Shown: piece after piece, positions 1 through 8,855 of the stretch
How the letters are laid out: every line of letters starts with the position of its first letter
How positions within the stretch are numbered: position 1 is the stretch's first letter
Origin: Rhizobiales bacterium IMCC20636
Lineage (GTDB): Bacteria > Pseudomonadota > Alphaproteobacteria > Rhizobiales > GCA-2746425
NCBI GenBank assembly: GCA_016865015.1
Contig: CP018226.1
Location: 4,677,501-4,741,500, forward strand
Direction of reading: 5' to 3'
Length of the DNA: 64,000 bases
Notes under the pieces: generated by a model
Told to the model about the DNA's origin: nothing
What the model saw: the letters and a program-made list of their open reading frames with translations, nothing else
The model's database searches: none
Position numbers and translations under genes: made by a program

Positions 1-245
1 GCCGCGACCAGTGCCACCAGGCGGCTTTCGCTGCGGCGCAAGGTCTGACCCGCGCTGGACGGGCGATAGCCAAGATCAGAGACGGCTTTCTGAACGCGGG
101 CGATCGTGTCTGCAGAAGCCTTGTTCGTCACCCCATTGACAATCCGCGAGACGGTCGCGGTAGATACCCCGGCCTGGCGCGCCACCGTTGCGATTGACGG
201 GCCTTGCGACCGCGCCCGTCGTCCGGTTTCTGAATTACTCGTCAC
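1..245 (-). CDS. LacI-family transcriptional regulator (partial, N-terminal part)
   Basis: This is the first 81 codons of a LacI/GalR-type repressor; the rest lies beyond the left window edge. Reading the minus strand from a GTG at 243-245 gives a classical LacI helix-turn-helix at about residues 17-40 (SIATVARQAGVSTATVSRIV), then the hinge-proximal segment with LGYRPS. The effector-binding domain is not in the window. It is divergent from the sugar ABC transporter operon that starts at 426, with an operator-like palindrome in between, so local control of that operon by a sugar-type effector is the natural inference. The GTG start is chosen because it directly precedes the HTH and no ATG fits. 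Confidence 0.88.
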   Translation of the reverse strand, partial: MTSNSETGRRARSQGPSIATVARQAGVSTATVSRIVNGVTNKASADTIARVQKAVSDLGYRPSSAGQTLRRSESRLVALVA

Positions 246-319
246 GCCTGGTTCTCCGGATTATGCGTAGGTGATCCACTTTTCATTTGCACTATCGCGC
301 AAAATAAGGCAATCACAAC

Positions 320-339
320 TTGGGTAAACGATTACCCAA
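320..339. promoter_or_regulatory. LacI-type operator palindrome
   Basis: The 20-bp sequence TTGGGTAAACGATTACCCAA is an inverted repeat matching its own reverse complement at 18 of 20 positions, with a central CG. This is the usual shape of LacI/GalR-family operators. It lies in the gap between the divergent regulator and the transporter operon, about 87 bp before the start codon at 426. Binding by the neighbouring regulator is inference. Confidence 0.6.
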
Positions 340-425
340 TTGATCCAATGACCGGTTTTTCGAGGTTTATCTGGCCATCGCCAGGCGTCTTCGTACCGGA
401 TCGGACGTCTCAGGGAGGAGAACAC

Positions 426-1703
426 ATGAAGACGATTACGCGCACGATTGCGTTGCTTATGACGACTACATTGGCCGGGATGGCCAATGCAGAGGAACTG
501 GTGATCTGGCACGACCTCGGCGACAATGGAATAAACTGGTTCCAGGCGGCCGGCGAGGAATTTGCCAAGACCCATCCTGGTGTCACGGTAACTTCGGTTT
601 CCTATCCGACCGACCAATGGTTCGGACGGGTTATCAGCAGCATCAACACCGACACCGCACCGGACTTGATCTATAACAATTACGAGCGGGTCATTCGGAT
701 CGAGTCACAGACCGAACGTCTGATGGATCTGGCAGACGTGCTGGCCGGAGCGGGAGACACCTCGTTTTTGACCGATGCAGACAAGAGCGTGGCGAGCTAC
801 GGCGGAAAGATGATCATCCTGCCAACACAGCGCGTCCAGATGGGCTTTGGTGTGCGGACATCCTGGCTGGAGAAGGTCGGCGAAAGCTTCCCCGCAACAT
901 GGGAAGACGCCAAGCGCGTCGCTGCCAAGTTCCAGACCGATGACCCGGACGGCAATGGGCAAGCCGACACTTTCGGCTTTGCACTTGAGGCGGCCAAACC
1001 ACGGGACCTGATCCATATGCTGGATCTGTTCATGTTTGGCTCGGGCCTGCGGCATACTCTGATCGATCAGGATGGCGAAGTTGTGATCGACGAACCACAG
1101 CATGCCCAAGTTCTGGTTGAGTTCATGAAGACATTTACCGAATACGGCTTCGTGGCGCCTGACACCATCAACCATTCCTTTGGCGAGATGTATCAGGTGA
1201 TCGAAGGTGGCCGGGCCGGCATGTTCCGCGTCGGCGACTGGAACGTCAAGAAATGGGACGCCGAGGCGTTGAACGGTGACTTTACGGTTGGTCCCTGGCC
1301 TGCACATTTCAGCGACCGCGAAAGCGCAGTGGTGATTGGCGGCATGCGCGGCGTAGCGGTGCCGGAAAACTCTCCGCACAAGGACCTGGCTGTGGAATTT
1401 GCCCAGTTCCTGCTGACAAATCCGGCTCAACAGGGTGCCTTGGAGAATGTCGGGGCAGCTGTCAGGGACGATCTCGACATTGCCGATCTGTCTGAACGGC
1501 GGCAGTATTTTGCCGGTGCCAAAGGCAATTTGAACGCTTATGATTTTCCGGAATCAATTGCGGCCTGGTATCCTGAGTTGGAAGCAAGCTATCACCGCGC
1601 TCTGCTCGATGCGATCTCCAATCCGCCGTCAGACTGGAATGCGTTTGTGAGCGAGATTGCAGCGCAGATGCGTGCAGAAGCAGAAGAGCTCGCCAAAGGC
1701 TGA
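426..1703 (+). CDS. Sugar ABC transporter substrate-binding protein
   Basis: Periplasmic binding protein of the family-1 (MalE/UgpB-like) solute-binding class, 425 residues. The ATG at 426 follows a strong GGGAGGAG ribosome site and begins a Sec signal peptide (about residues 1-23, ending ANA before EELVIWHD); an upstream in-frame start at 348 has no signal peptide and is rejected. The mature part starts with the beta-strand typical of these proteins, and repeated aromatic residues (W, Y, F) would suit a sugar site. It is first in an operon with two permeases, a toroid protein, a GH2 glycosidase and an ATPase. The ligand cannot be read from sequence; an oligosaccharide or glycoside cleaved by the downstream GH2 enzyme is inferred. 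Confidence 0.9.
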   Translation: MKTITRTIALLMTTTLAGMANAEELVIWHDLGDNGINWFQAAGEEFAKTHPGVTVTSVSYPTDQWFGRVISSINTDTAPDLIYNNYERVIRIESQTERLMDLADVLAGAGDTSFLTDADKSVASYGGKMIILPTQRVQMGFGVRTSWLEKVGESFPATWEDAKRVAAKFQTDDPDGNGQADTFGFALEAAKPRDLIHMLDLFMFGSGLRHTLIDQDGEVVIDEPQHAQVLVEFMKTFTEYGFVAPDTINHSFGEMYQVIEGGRAGMFRVGDWNVKKWDAEALNGDFTVGPWPAHFSDRESAVVIGGMRGVAVPENSPHKDLAVEFAQFLLTNPAQQGALENVGAAVRDDLDIADLSERRQYFAGAKGNLNAYDFPESIAAWYPELEASYHRALLDAISNPPSDWNAFVSEIAAQMRAEAEELAKG

Positions 1704-1727
1704 TCTGTCGCGCTGATTGACATCCAA

Positions 1728-1755
1728 GATACCCGGCGCCTATGCGCCGGGTATC
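1728..1755 (+). promoter_or_regulatory. Strong intercistronic stem-loop after the binding-protein gene
   Basis: A perfect 12-bp GC-rich stem (arms GATACCCGGCGC and GCGCCGGGTATC) with a 4-nt loop CTAT lies between the binding-protein stop (1703) and the permease start (1774). There is no T run after it, so it is not a standard terminator. Such stems between binding-protein and permease genes are known to protect the upstream mRNA 3' end and allow unequal expression. That role here is inference. Confidence 0.65.
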
Positions 1756-1773
1756 CCCAACCGGAATAGTAAT

Positions 1774-2670
1774 ATGTCCCAAACCGCAGTCCCGACCAGC
1801 GCCAGCAAGGTGTGGGTGTTCTATGCATTTGCCCTGCCCTTTGCGGTGCTGACCATCGTGTTCGGGCTGTGGCCCATCGTGCTGAGTTTGATCGTGTCGC
1901 TCACCGATTCAGCGACCGCATTGCGCCCCGAACCGCGCTATGTCGGCCTTGAGAATTACCGCGACGTGTTTGGAGATCCGATCTTTCTGAGGTCTCTGGT
2001 TTCGACCGTAATCTATACCGTTGCAGCCGTAGTCTTGAATCTGAGTTTTGCGCTGTTCTATGCATTGTTGCTCAATTCCACGCTGATCGGCCCTGGACGA
2101 ACCTTTTTGAAAGTGGCGATGTTTTTGCCTGTGGTCACGCCTGATATCGCCGGATATGCCGTCTGGCGCTGGCTGTTTGATTCCAGTTTCGGAGCGATCA
2201 ATGCGGGCTTGTCCTTGCTGCATCTGCCACCCTTTGGCGGGATTGCGTCTCCCGATACGGTGATGATCGCCGTGCTGGTCGCAGAGTTGTGGCATCATGC
2301 TGGCTTCTACATCCTGATTTTTCTAGCCAACCTCGCCATCTGCGACCGGGCGCTGGAAGAAGCGGCGGCCATCGACGGCGCCAATCGCTGGCAGCGCAAG
2401 TTTTTCATTGTGCTGCCGCAGTTGCGTCCGGCCCTGCTGATCAACGGGATCTATGCGCTGATCCAGTTCCTCAAGACATTTACGGTCGTCGTTGTGATGA
2501 CCAAGGGCGGGCCGAACGGCTCCACCAATTTTGTAAGCTACTACGCCTATAATCTGTTTGATCAGGGCCGCTACGGTGAAGCGACGGCGATGGCCTCGAT
2601 CCTGTTTTTCATCGTCGCTGCAGTGGCGCTGGTGGCCTACCGGATCGGCGACAGAGGATCCGCAAGATGA
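1774..2670 (+). CDS. Sugar ABC transporter permease (MalF-like)
   Basis: Inner-membrane subunit of the carbohydrate importer, 298 residues with about six hydrophobic helices. The cytoplasmic EAA loop is visible near residues 206-232 (EEAAAIDGANRWQRKFFIVL), which docks on the ATPase. The ATG at 1774 is preferred over 1717 because 1717 would place the strong hairpin inside the coding region and give a non-membrane N-terminus. It overlaps the next permease by 4 bp (ATGA), so the two are translationally coupled. The family is the MalF type of the CUT1 group. Confidence 0.88.
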   Translation: MSQTAVPTSASKVWVFYAFALPFAVLTIVFGLWPIVLSLIVSLTDSATALRPEPRYVGLENYRDVFGDPIFLRSLVSTVIYTVAAVVLNLSFALFYALLLNSTLIGPGRTFLKVAMFLPVVTPDIAGYAVWRWLFDSSFGAINAGLSLLHLPPFGGIASPDTVMIAVLVAELWHHAGFYILIFLANLAICDRALEEAAAIDGANRWQRKFFIVLPQLRPALLINGIYALIQFLKTFTVVVVMTKGGPNGSTNFVSYYAYNLFDQGRYGEATAMASILFFIVAAVALVAYRIGDRGSAR

Positions 2671-3500
2671 AACAGCCTCTCGGGTTGCGCCTGCTCGCCT
2701 ATAGTGTTGCCATCCTGGTCAGCATTTTCTTTTTATATCCCTATTGGTGGATGCTGCTGGGCGCATTTCGCCCGACAGAGGCTGTGCTGACCAATCCGCT
2801 GCAGCTGTGGCCAGAAAGCCTTGATTTTTCAGCCTTTGAGAGCATTGCCCGCGTAAGTGGTGTGCCAATCTGGCGCTATATTGTGAACTCGATTTTCATC
2901 ACGGCAGCATCGACTGTGATCGGCGTCGCCATCACGGCCCTGGGAGCCTATGCCCTGACTCGAAGGCCCGATCTACTTGCTTTCAAAATGCTGCGCTCCG
3001 GATTTCTGCTGACGATGATGTATCCCTATATGCTGCTGGTGATCCCGGTCTATATCGTGATCTTCAAGCTGGGCCTTTTGGGCACCTATACCGGCATCAT
3101 TCTGTTTCTGGCGCTCGGTCCGGTGCAGTTCTTTCTGTTCGAGCAATTCTTTCGTTCTATTCCCGGTGAGATCATCGAAGCTGCAATCGTCGACGGGGCA
3201 TCGGAAGCTCAGGTCTTTCTGATGGTTGTCATGCCAGTATCGATGCCGGTGGTGGCAACGGTAACCATCATCACATTTCTGCTGAACTGGGCACAATGGT
3301 TCCCCGTTCTGGTGATTTCCCGCTCGCCCGACACCTATACGTTGCCCGTAGCCCTGCTGAACATGACCGGCGAGCTCGGGGTCAATTTTCAAGGCATCAT
3401 GGCCATTGCCATCATCACCACAGTTCCGGCAACGATCGTGTTTCTGATCGCTCAGCGCCGGGTGATGCAAGGCATGGCAGACGGTTCGGTGAAGGGATGA
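2667..3500 (+). CDS. Sugar ABC transporter permease (MalG-like)
   Basis: Second membrane subunit of the same importer, 277 residues, about six transmembrane helices. The EAA motif is at about residues 171-195 (IEAAIVDGASEAQVFLMVVM). It starts in an ATGA overlap with the upstream permease and ends in an ATGA overlap with the toroid gene, so all three are read as one unit. The N-terminal helix with FFLYPYWWMLLGAFRP is typical of MalG-type CUT1 permeases. It pairs with the upstream permease as a heterodimer and with the ATPase encoded at 6412. Confidence 0.88.
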   Translation: MKQPLGLRLLAYSVAILVSIFFLYPYWWMLLGAFRPTEAVLTNPLQLWPESLDFSAFESIARVSGVPIWRYIVNSIFITAASTVIGVAITALGAYALTRRPDLLAFKMLRSGFLLTMMYPYMLLVIPVYIVIFKLGLLGTYTGIILFLALGPVQFFLFEQFFRSIPGEIIEAAIVDGASEAQVFLMVVMPVSMPVVATVTIITFLLNWAQWFPVLVISRSPDTYTLPVALLNMTGELGVNFQGIMAIAIITTVPATIVFLIAQRRVMQGMADGSVKG

Positions 3501-4642
3501 AAATCGTGGAGAGGACCCCCGACACGGTGCTGCAGGCCGAGATTGATGCGGCGCGGAAAAGAACACTGCACTGGTTTGACGGACTCGCGGCGGTCAATGG
3601 CTGCCCCGCGGGCGTCATGCGGATCGATGCCGCTCAGGATTCTGCAATCTGGCCGGGGATGCTGATCCCGGGCACCTATAACGGAATACTCTGCCTGAAC
3701 CTGCTGGACGGATTGCACGGATGGAGCGTGGAACAGCGCCAGGCTCTGGCGAACTGGTTTTACGGGTTCCAGCAGGCCGATGGTGCATTTCGGCTGCCGG
3801 GCCTGACCGCAGAAAATGCTTACAAGAAGTCGGACCCCGCCGAAACCTGGCGCTATATCGACTTTCACGTCACCAATTATACGATGGGCGCGCTGGAAGC
3901 TCTCGGCGCAGAGCTTGCTGCCCCTGAGTTTGTGCGGCCCTATCTTGAGCCGATGGTGCTGAAATCCTGGCTTTCCGACCGGGACCTTCGCGACCCCTGG
4001 CAGGAAGGAAACAACATCGTCAATCTGGCGAGTTTTCTTCTGGTGCTGGACCGGCATGCCGATGCATCGACCCGAACCCGCATCGCCGAGGCGCTGCGCA
4101 TCCTGTTTGACTGGCACGACCGGCACCAAGATCCTGACACCGGCTTCTGGGGGGCGGGTCAACACTGCGATCCCACGCGGCTTTTGCACGCAATGGCCGG
4201 ATCCATGCATAATTATCACCTCTATTACGCCTGTGACCGCCCATTGCCGTATCAGTCGCGGGCTGTGGACTATGTGCTAAGCCGACCCACCACATGGCAC
4301 TCTGCCTGCATCGACGTGGACGAGGTTGACCTGCTGATTCATGCCGCCCCAAAACTGCCAGACCGACAGGCGGCCATCGGCCAGTGGCTGAGGGGCAAGC
4401 TGCACGGCTTGCTGGATCATCAGAACCCGGACGGAGGGTTTGCTGATACACTCAAGTCCGGCTGGCGACAGGATGGCTGGATTGGCGGCTATGAAGTTGC
4501 GCCGGGTGTATCGACCACTTTTGCCACCTGGTTCCGATGGATCGCTATCGCCATGATCGATGATCATCTCTGGCCGGGCCGGAGACAGTGGAATTTCCGC
4601 CGGATGATCGGCATTGGTTACAGAAAGTCGCTCCATGATTGA
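3497..4642 (+). CDS. Alpha/alpha-toroid (prenyltransferase/squalene-cyclase-fold-like) protein in sugar operon
   Basis: A soluble protein of 381 residues without a signal peptide. Its start ATG overlaps the permease stop (ATGA), which is why it is preferred to the much longer upstream frame. Repeated helical units are punctuated by glycine-rich turns such as HQDPDTGFWGAG (about 208-219) and QNPDGGFAD (about 310-318). These resemble QW/PFT-type turns of alpha/alpha toroid enzymes. Position between permeases and a GH2 glycosidase suggests a cytoplasmic role on the imported sugar, for example an (alpha/alpha)6 lyase- or hydrolase-like enzyme. I do not recognise a catalytic signature and do not assign a reaction. 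It overlaps the next gene by 8 bp. Confidence 0.6.
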   Translation: MKIVERTPDTVLQAEIDAARKRTLHWFDGLAAVNGCPAGVMRIDAAQDSAIWPGMLIPGTYNGILCLNLLDGLHGWSVEQRQALANWFYGFQQADGAFRLPGLTAENAYKKSDPAETWRYIDFHVTNYTMGALEALGAELAAPEFVRPYLEPMVLKSWLSDRDLRDPWQEGNNIVNLASFLLVLDRHADASTRTRIAEALRILFDWHDRHQDPDTGFWGAGQHCDPTRLLHAMAGSMHNYHLYYACDRPLPYQSRAVDYVLSRPTTWHSACIDVDEVDLLIHAAPKLPDRQAAIGQWLRGKLHGLLDHQNPDGGFADTLKSGWRQDGWIGGYEVAPGVSTTFATWFRWIAIAMIDDHLWPGRRQWNFRRMIGIGYRKSLHD

Positions 4643-6407
4643 CGCACATGATCCATTCGAGCATCTGCACGACGAGGCCTTCGAGGCGCCCTTCATGAAA
4701 CCCCGGTTGACGGCGGAAGATGCGATCTTCATGCCCGGACGAGAAACGCGTTCGCTCAACGGCGACTGGTGTTTTACCATCGACCCGATGCGCGAAGGCT
4801 TACGGCAGCGCTGGTTCGCAAATGACGACCAGCCGGTCGAGGCGTGGTTGATCCCGCGCGATTATGACAATGGGGCCTGGCAGACTGTGCCAGTGCCGGG
4901 CTGCTGGACGATGCAGCGCGATGAATGGCGACACTATGAGGGCGCGGCCTGGTATTCACGCAGTTTCGACGCCGATCCGCGACAAGATGGCAGCCGCTTG
5001 CTGCTGCGCGTGGGCGCTGCGAATGAACGCGCACGGGTGTTCCTGAACGGCGCGTTCTGCGGTCTGCATCTGGGTGGGTCCACCCCGTTTTTTGCCGATC
5101 TCACGCCGCATCTGCGGGCGGGCGGAAACCGGCTGATGATCGAGGTGGACAACACCCGGCGCGCGGATGCCGTGCCGATGAACCACTTCGACTGGTTCAA
5201 CCATGGTGGCCTGCATCGTGATGTGGAACTGGTCCAGGTTCCAGCGGTGTGCATCACCCGGCTGTTCCTGCGGCTGACCGAGAGTGGGATCGCGGTGGAT
5301 GTTGCCCTGTCGGCCGGAACAGACGGCACAGCGCAGCTGGATATTCTCGGTCTTGGCCAGGCCGATATTCCTGTGCGTGCGGGGCAAGGCACGGCTGTTG
5401 TCGACTGGTCACCGGAACTCTGGTCACCCCGGACCCCGCGCCTGTACGACGTTGCTGTGCGGTTCGGCGCAGACCATGTCACCGACCGCGTCGGCTTTCG
5501 CCGGATCGAGCGCAACGGCACCGAAGTGATACTCAACGGCAGGCCGCTGGCGTTGCGCGGGCTGTGCGTCCACGAGGATGACCGCGACACGGGCCGCTGC
5601 ACGTCCGAACCCGACATCCGACAGCGCTTTGCCGATCTGCGTGCGTTGGGGGCCAATGTTGCGCGGCTATCCCACTATCCCCATCACGAGATGGTGGCGC
5701 GCATCGCCGATGAAGAGGGGATGCTGCTGTGGGAGGAGATCCCGGTCTATTGGGCCATCGCCTTTGACAATGAGCAAACCTATGAAAACGCCCGGAATCA
5801 GCTGTTTGAATTAATCCACCGTGACGCCAATCGCGCCAGCGTTATCCTGTGGGGCGTCGGAAACGAAAATGCCGATACCGAGGCCCGGCTGGCCTTCATG
5901 CGGGGGCTGGCGCAGGCAGCGCGGGCAGAGGATCCCTCGCGGCTGATTGCGGCCGCCTGTCTGATCAATCGCGCAACCTTCCGCATCGAGGACCGGCTGA
6001 CCGAACATCTCGACGTCATCGGCCTCAACGAATATTTCGGCTGGTACGAGACCGGGTTCGAGGGGCTGGAGCGGCTGCTGGCCAATTCCACCCCTGACCG
6101 GCCCGTGGTAATCTCCGAAACCGGTGCCGAAGCCGCGACAGGCCTGCATGGTCCCGAAAGTCAATTGTTCACCGAGGAACGGCAGGCCCTGGTGCTGACC
6201 CGTCAGGTGGAGATTGCTGCTTCTGCCCGTTACGTGGCGGGTGTGTTCGTGTGGCTCCTCTATGATTTCCGCAGCGACCGGCGGCAGACCGCGCATCAGC
6301 GGGGGTGGAACCGCAAGGGCGTGATCGCCGAGGACAAGACCACTCGGAAACTGGGGTTTGACGCCCTGACCCGCGCCTATGCGCAGCATTTCAAAGACAA
6401 GGAATAA
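4635..6407 (+). CDS. Glycoside hydrolase family 2 enzyme (beta-galactosidase/beta-glucuronidase type)
   Basis: Retaining exo-beta-glycosidase, 590 residues from the ATG at 4635. N-terminal jelly-roll sugar-binding domain (about 35-195), immunoglobulin-like sandwich (about 195-285) and a TIM barrel. The acid/base glutamate is E411 in ILWGVGNEN and the nucleophile E495 in VVISETGAE, both in the GH2 context. No signal peptide is seen, so it should act in the cytoplasm on glycosides brought in by the adjacent ABC importer. The start overlaps the toroid gene by 8 bp; a TTG at 4614 is an alternative. The exact sugar (galactoside, glucuronide or other) is not decidable from these motifs. Confidence 0.87.
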   Translation: MIDAHDPFEHLHDEAFEAPFMKPRLTAEDAIFMPGRETRSLNGDWCFTIDPMREGLRQRWFANDDQPVEAWLIPRDYDNGAWQTVPVPGCWTMQRDEWRHYEGAAWYSRSFDADPRQDGSRLLLRVGAANERARVFLNGAFCGLHLGGSTPFFADLTPHLRAGGNRLMIEVDNTRRADAVPMNHFDWFNHGGLHRDVELVQVPAVCITRLFLRLTESGIAVDVALSAGTDGTAQLDILGLGQADIPVRAGQGTAVVDWSPELWSPRTPRLYDVAVRFGADHVTDRVGFRRIERNGTEVILNGRPLALRGLCVHEDDRDTGRCTSEPDIRQRFADLRALGANVARLSHYPHHEMVARIADEEGMLLWEEIPVYWAIAFDNEQTYENARNQLFELIHRDANRASVILWGVGNENADTEARLAFMRGLAQAARAEDPSRLIAAACLINRATFRIEDRLTEHLDVIGLNEYFGWYETGFEGLERLLANSTPDRPVVISETGAEAATGLHGPESQLFTEERQALVLTRQVEIAASARYVAGVFVWLLYDFRSDRRQTAHQRGWNRKGVIAEDKTTRKLGFDALTRAYAQHFKDKE

Positions 6408-6411
6408 GACC

Positions 6412-7479
6412 ATGGGTTCGGTTCAACTGCGCGACGTCCACAAGAGCTATGGGGCAGTCCCGGTTCTCAAGGGGATTGACCTCGACATTACAGATGGCGA
6501 GTTCGTCGCGCTTGTCGGCGCATCGGGCTGCGGCAAATCCACCCTGCTTCGGATGATTGCAGGGCTGGAGACCATTACGTCGGGCGAGATCAGCATAAAT
6601 GGGAAAGTGGTGAATGATGTTGCGCCCAAGGAGCGCGACATCGCCATGGTGTTCCAGAACTACGCGCTGTATCCGAACATGACCGTGGCCGAGAATATGG
6701 TGTTTTCCCTGCGGCTGAAGAAAGCGCCGATGGAAGAGCGCAAGGCGGCCGTGGCGAAGGCGGCGGCCGTGCTGAACCTGGGAGATCTGCTGGATCGCTA
6801 TCCCCGCGAACTGTCCGGCGGACAGCGCCAGCGCGTTGCCATGGGGCGCGCCATCGTGCGTGATCCGCAGGTCTTCCTGTTTGATGAGCCCCTGTCGAAC
6901 CTTGATGCCAAATTGCGGGTTCACATGCGCAGCGAAATCAAGGAACTGCATCAGCGTCTTGGGACAACGATGATCTATGTCACCCACGACCAGATCGAGG
7001 CGATGACGATGGCCGATCGGATCGTGGTGATGAATGGCGGGGTGGTTGAACAGGCAGGCGCACCGCTGGACATCTATGACCGGCCAAAAAACATATATGT
7101 GGCGGGGTTCATCGGGTCTCCTTCGATGAACATCTTTGAGGCGACCGTGGTTGGCGTGGGGCCGGAAACGCGCCTGTCGATCGGGAACGGCGTGACCCTG
7201 CCATTGCCACCGGGCTGCGAATTGCAGGCCGAGACCATTGTGAAATGTGGAATCCGCCCCGAACATATGGTGCCGGCCACCGACGGTGTTCCGGCCCGCG
7301 TTATTGTGACCGAGCCGACCGGATCGGAGACCCAGTTCACGCTTCGCATGGGCGACCAGACCGTGGTCTGCCTTGTCCACGAGCGATTGTCAGCGGTGCC
7401 CGGGAGCGAAATCGCAGTCACAGTCGATGCCCGACACATACATGTTTTTGATCAGCACACCGGTCTCGCGCGGTCCTGA
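6412..7479 (+). CDS. Sugar ABC transporter ATP-binding protein (UgpC/MsmK-like)
   Basis: Energising ATPase of the importer, 355 residues. Walker [10 protein letters not shown] at 36-44, signature LSGGQ at 134-138, Walker B with D158-E159 (VFLFDEP), D-loop SNLDAKLR and the switch histidine in YVTHDQIEA. The C-terminal third carries the TOBE-type regulatory domain usual for CUT1 ATPases (GIRPEHM). The ATG at 6412 starts 5 bp after the GH2 stop, so it is in the operon; an upstream in-frame ATG at 6379 lies inside the GH2 gene and is less likely. Proteins of this class can serve several CUT1 importers, so sharing is possible. Confidence 0.92.
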   Translation: MGSVQLRDVHKSYGAVPVLKGIDLDITDGEFVALVGASGCGKSTLLRMIAGLETITSGEISINGKVVNDVAPKERDIAMVFQNYALYPNMTVAENMVFSLRLKKAPMEERKAAVAKAAAVLNLGDLLDRYPRELSGGQRQRVAMGRAIVRDPQVFLFDEPLSNLDAKLRVHMRSEIKELHQRLGTTMIYVTHDQIEAMTMADRIVVMNGGVVEQAGAPLDIYDRPKNIYVAGFIGSPSMNIFEATVVGVGPETRLSIGNGVTLPLPPGCELQAETIVKCGIRPEHMVPATDGVPARVIVTEPTGSETQFTLRMGDQTVVCLVHERLSAVPGSEIAVTVDARHIHVFDQHTGLARS

Positions 7480-7514
7480 TGGACAAATGCCGCCAAAGCT
7501 TCAACTCATGCGCT

Positions 7515-7542
7515 TGCCACAGTGCAAACGCGCTGCATAATG
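7515..7542 (+). promoter_or_regulatory. Candidate sigma-70-like promoter for the lactonase gene
   Basis: TTGCCA (7515-7520) and CATAAT (7537-7542) are spaced by 16 bp and lie about 41 bp before the start at 7583. This suggests that the propeller gene has its own transcript in addition to readthrough from the sugar operon. It rests on motif match only. Confidence 0.35.
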
Positions 7543-7582
7543 ATGCCAATCATATAGAGTGATTTAACTGGGGAGACGTCAC

Positions 7583-8716
7583 ATGTCGCAGCACTATGCT
7601 TTTGTTGGATGCTATTCAGGATTTGCGCCGGGCGAACTCGGCTGGGTCGGCTCAAAAAATCCCGGCGCGGGAATCCTCTGCTTTTCATTCAACAGTGCTG
7701 ATGGCGCACTATCCCCGACAGGCAAAGTTATGAAGCAGGATTCACCGACCTGGCTGGAGATTCACCCAAACCAGCGCTTTCTTGTGGCCACACATGAGCT
7801 GTCCCACCACACGGGCACGCCCGCCGGTGTCGGGTTTGTCACATCCTATCGGATAGAGGCTGATGGGTCGCTGGAGAAGATCTGCACCCAGGAAACCGGC
7901 GGTCGGGGCAACACCTGTGCAGCCTTTGACCGGACCGGGCGGTTTCTGCTGGTGACGCGATATTGGGAGGGCGGCATCTCGGTGCTGCCATTTGACCCTG
8001 AGACCGGACTGATCGGCGCAGTCACAGCGGCGCCTGACCACAGCGGCGCGGGACCCGATCCCGTGCGCCAGTCGATGCCGCACCCACACGGCATCCACGG
8101 CGATCCCCGATCGGACCGGGTCTATGCCATGGATCTGGGCACGGACAAGGTGCACCAATATAGGCTTGACCCGGCGACGGGCGCGTTGTCGCCGCAGGAA
8201 GACGTGGCGCTGACGCCGGGCTGCGGCCCGCGCGGCATCAATTTTCACCGCTCATTGCGGGTGGCCTATGTGAATTGCGAGCTGGATGGCACCGTCGTGG
8301 TCTGCGCGGTGGACGATGACACCGGGCTGGTGCCGATACAATCCATTTGCTGCTATCCGGACGGTTTTGCGGGGCGCGACCATCCGGAGAATTTCGGCAT
8401 GGCCGATTTCTGGGGCGCCGAAGGCTGTTTGTCGGCCAGCGGATCACATTATTACTATATCTGCCGGGTCGACCAGAGCATCGCCGTGTTCACCGTGGAC
8501 CCGGCCGATGGCAAGCTGACATTTTCCAGCCGCCACGCTCTTGCGCCTCACGCCAATGCCCGAAACCTCACGCTGGACCCAAGCGGCCAATATGTGCTTG
8601 TGGCCAGCCAGGACGCCGACTGCGTTGAATGTTTTCGCATTGATCCCAGCACTGGCGCGCTGGAGCTGGCCGACACGCAGTTTGCGCCCTGTGCTGCTGA
8701 CGTTGCGGTTGTTTGA
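7583..8716 (+). CDS. Lactonase-family beta-propeller protein (6-phosphogluconolactonase-like)
   Basis: A 377-residue protein of the seven-bladed beta-propeller lactonase family (Pgl/YbhE-like). Blade-like repeats show the recurring pattern of a hydrophobic strand, then D-P-x-T/S-G-x-L (for example DPETGLIG, DPATGALSP, DPSTGALEL). The family hydrolyses sugar lactones such as 6-phosphogluconolactone; the substrate here is not shown. A GGGGAG ribosome site precedes the ATG. It follows the sugar ABC operon in the same direction after a 103-bp gap, which fits a role in oxidising the imported sugar through a lactone. The first residues are not a clear signal peptide, so a cytoplasmic location is assumed. 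Confidence 0.75.
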   Translation: MSQHYAFVGCYSGFAPGELGWVGSKNPGAGILCFSFNSADGALSPTGKVMKQDSPTWLEIHPNQRFLVATHELSHHTGTPAGVGFVTSYRIEADGSLEKICTQETGGRGNTCAAFDRTGRFLLVTRYWEGGISVLPFDPETGLIGAVTAAPDHSGAGPDPVRQSMPHPHGIHGDPRSDRVYAMDLGTDKVHQYRLDPATGALSPQEDVALTPGCGPRGINFHRSLRVAYVNCELDGTVVVCAVDDDTGLVPIQSICCYPDGFAGRDHPENFGMADFWGAEGCLSASGSHYYYICRVDQSIAVFTVDPADGKLTFSSRHALAPHANARNLTLDPSGQYVLVASQDADCVECFRIDPSTGALELADTQFAPCAADVAVV

Positions 8717-8855
8717 TGGGGGGGCGACTGGGCTGGTGCTGATGGAAGCTGGACCAGAGTTTGCTGAAATACGGGGATAATCATGTGAGTTCGTCACGAT
8801 GTCGCGGAAATAATCTGACTTGAGTAATCCCTAATCGCAACCGAGATAATGAGGC

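Noticed and set aside
8717-8855. Possible attachment site on the far side of the helicase gene
   Set aside because: I compared it by eye with the 3' end of tRNA-Leu and found no matching stretch.
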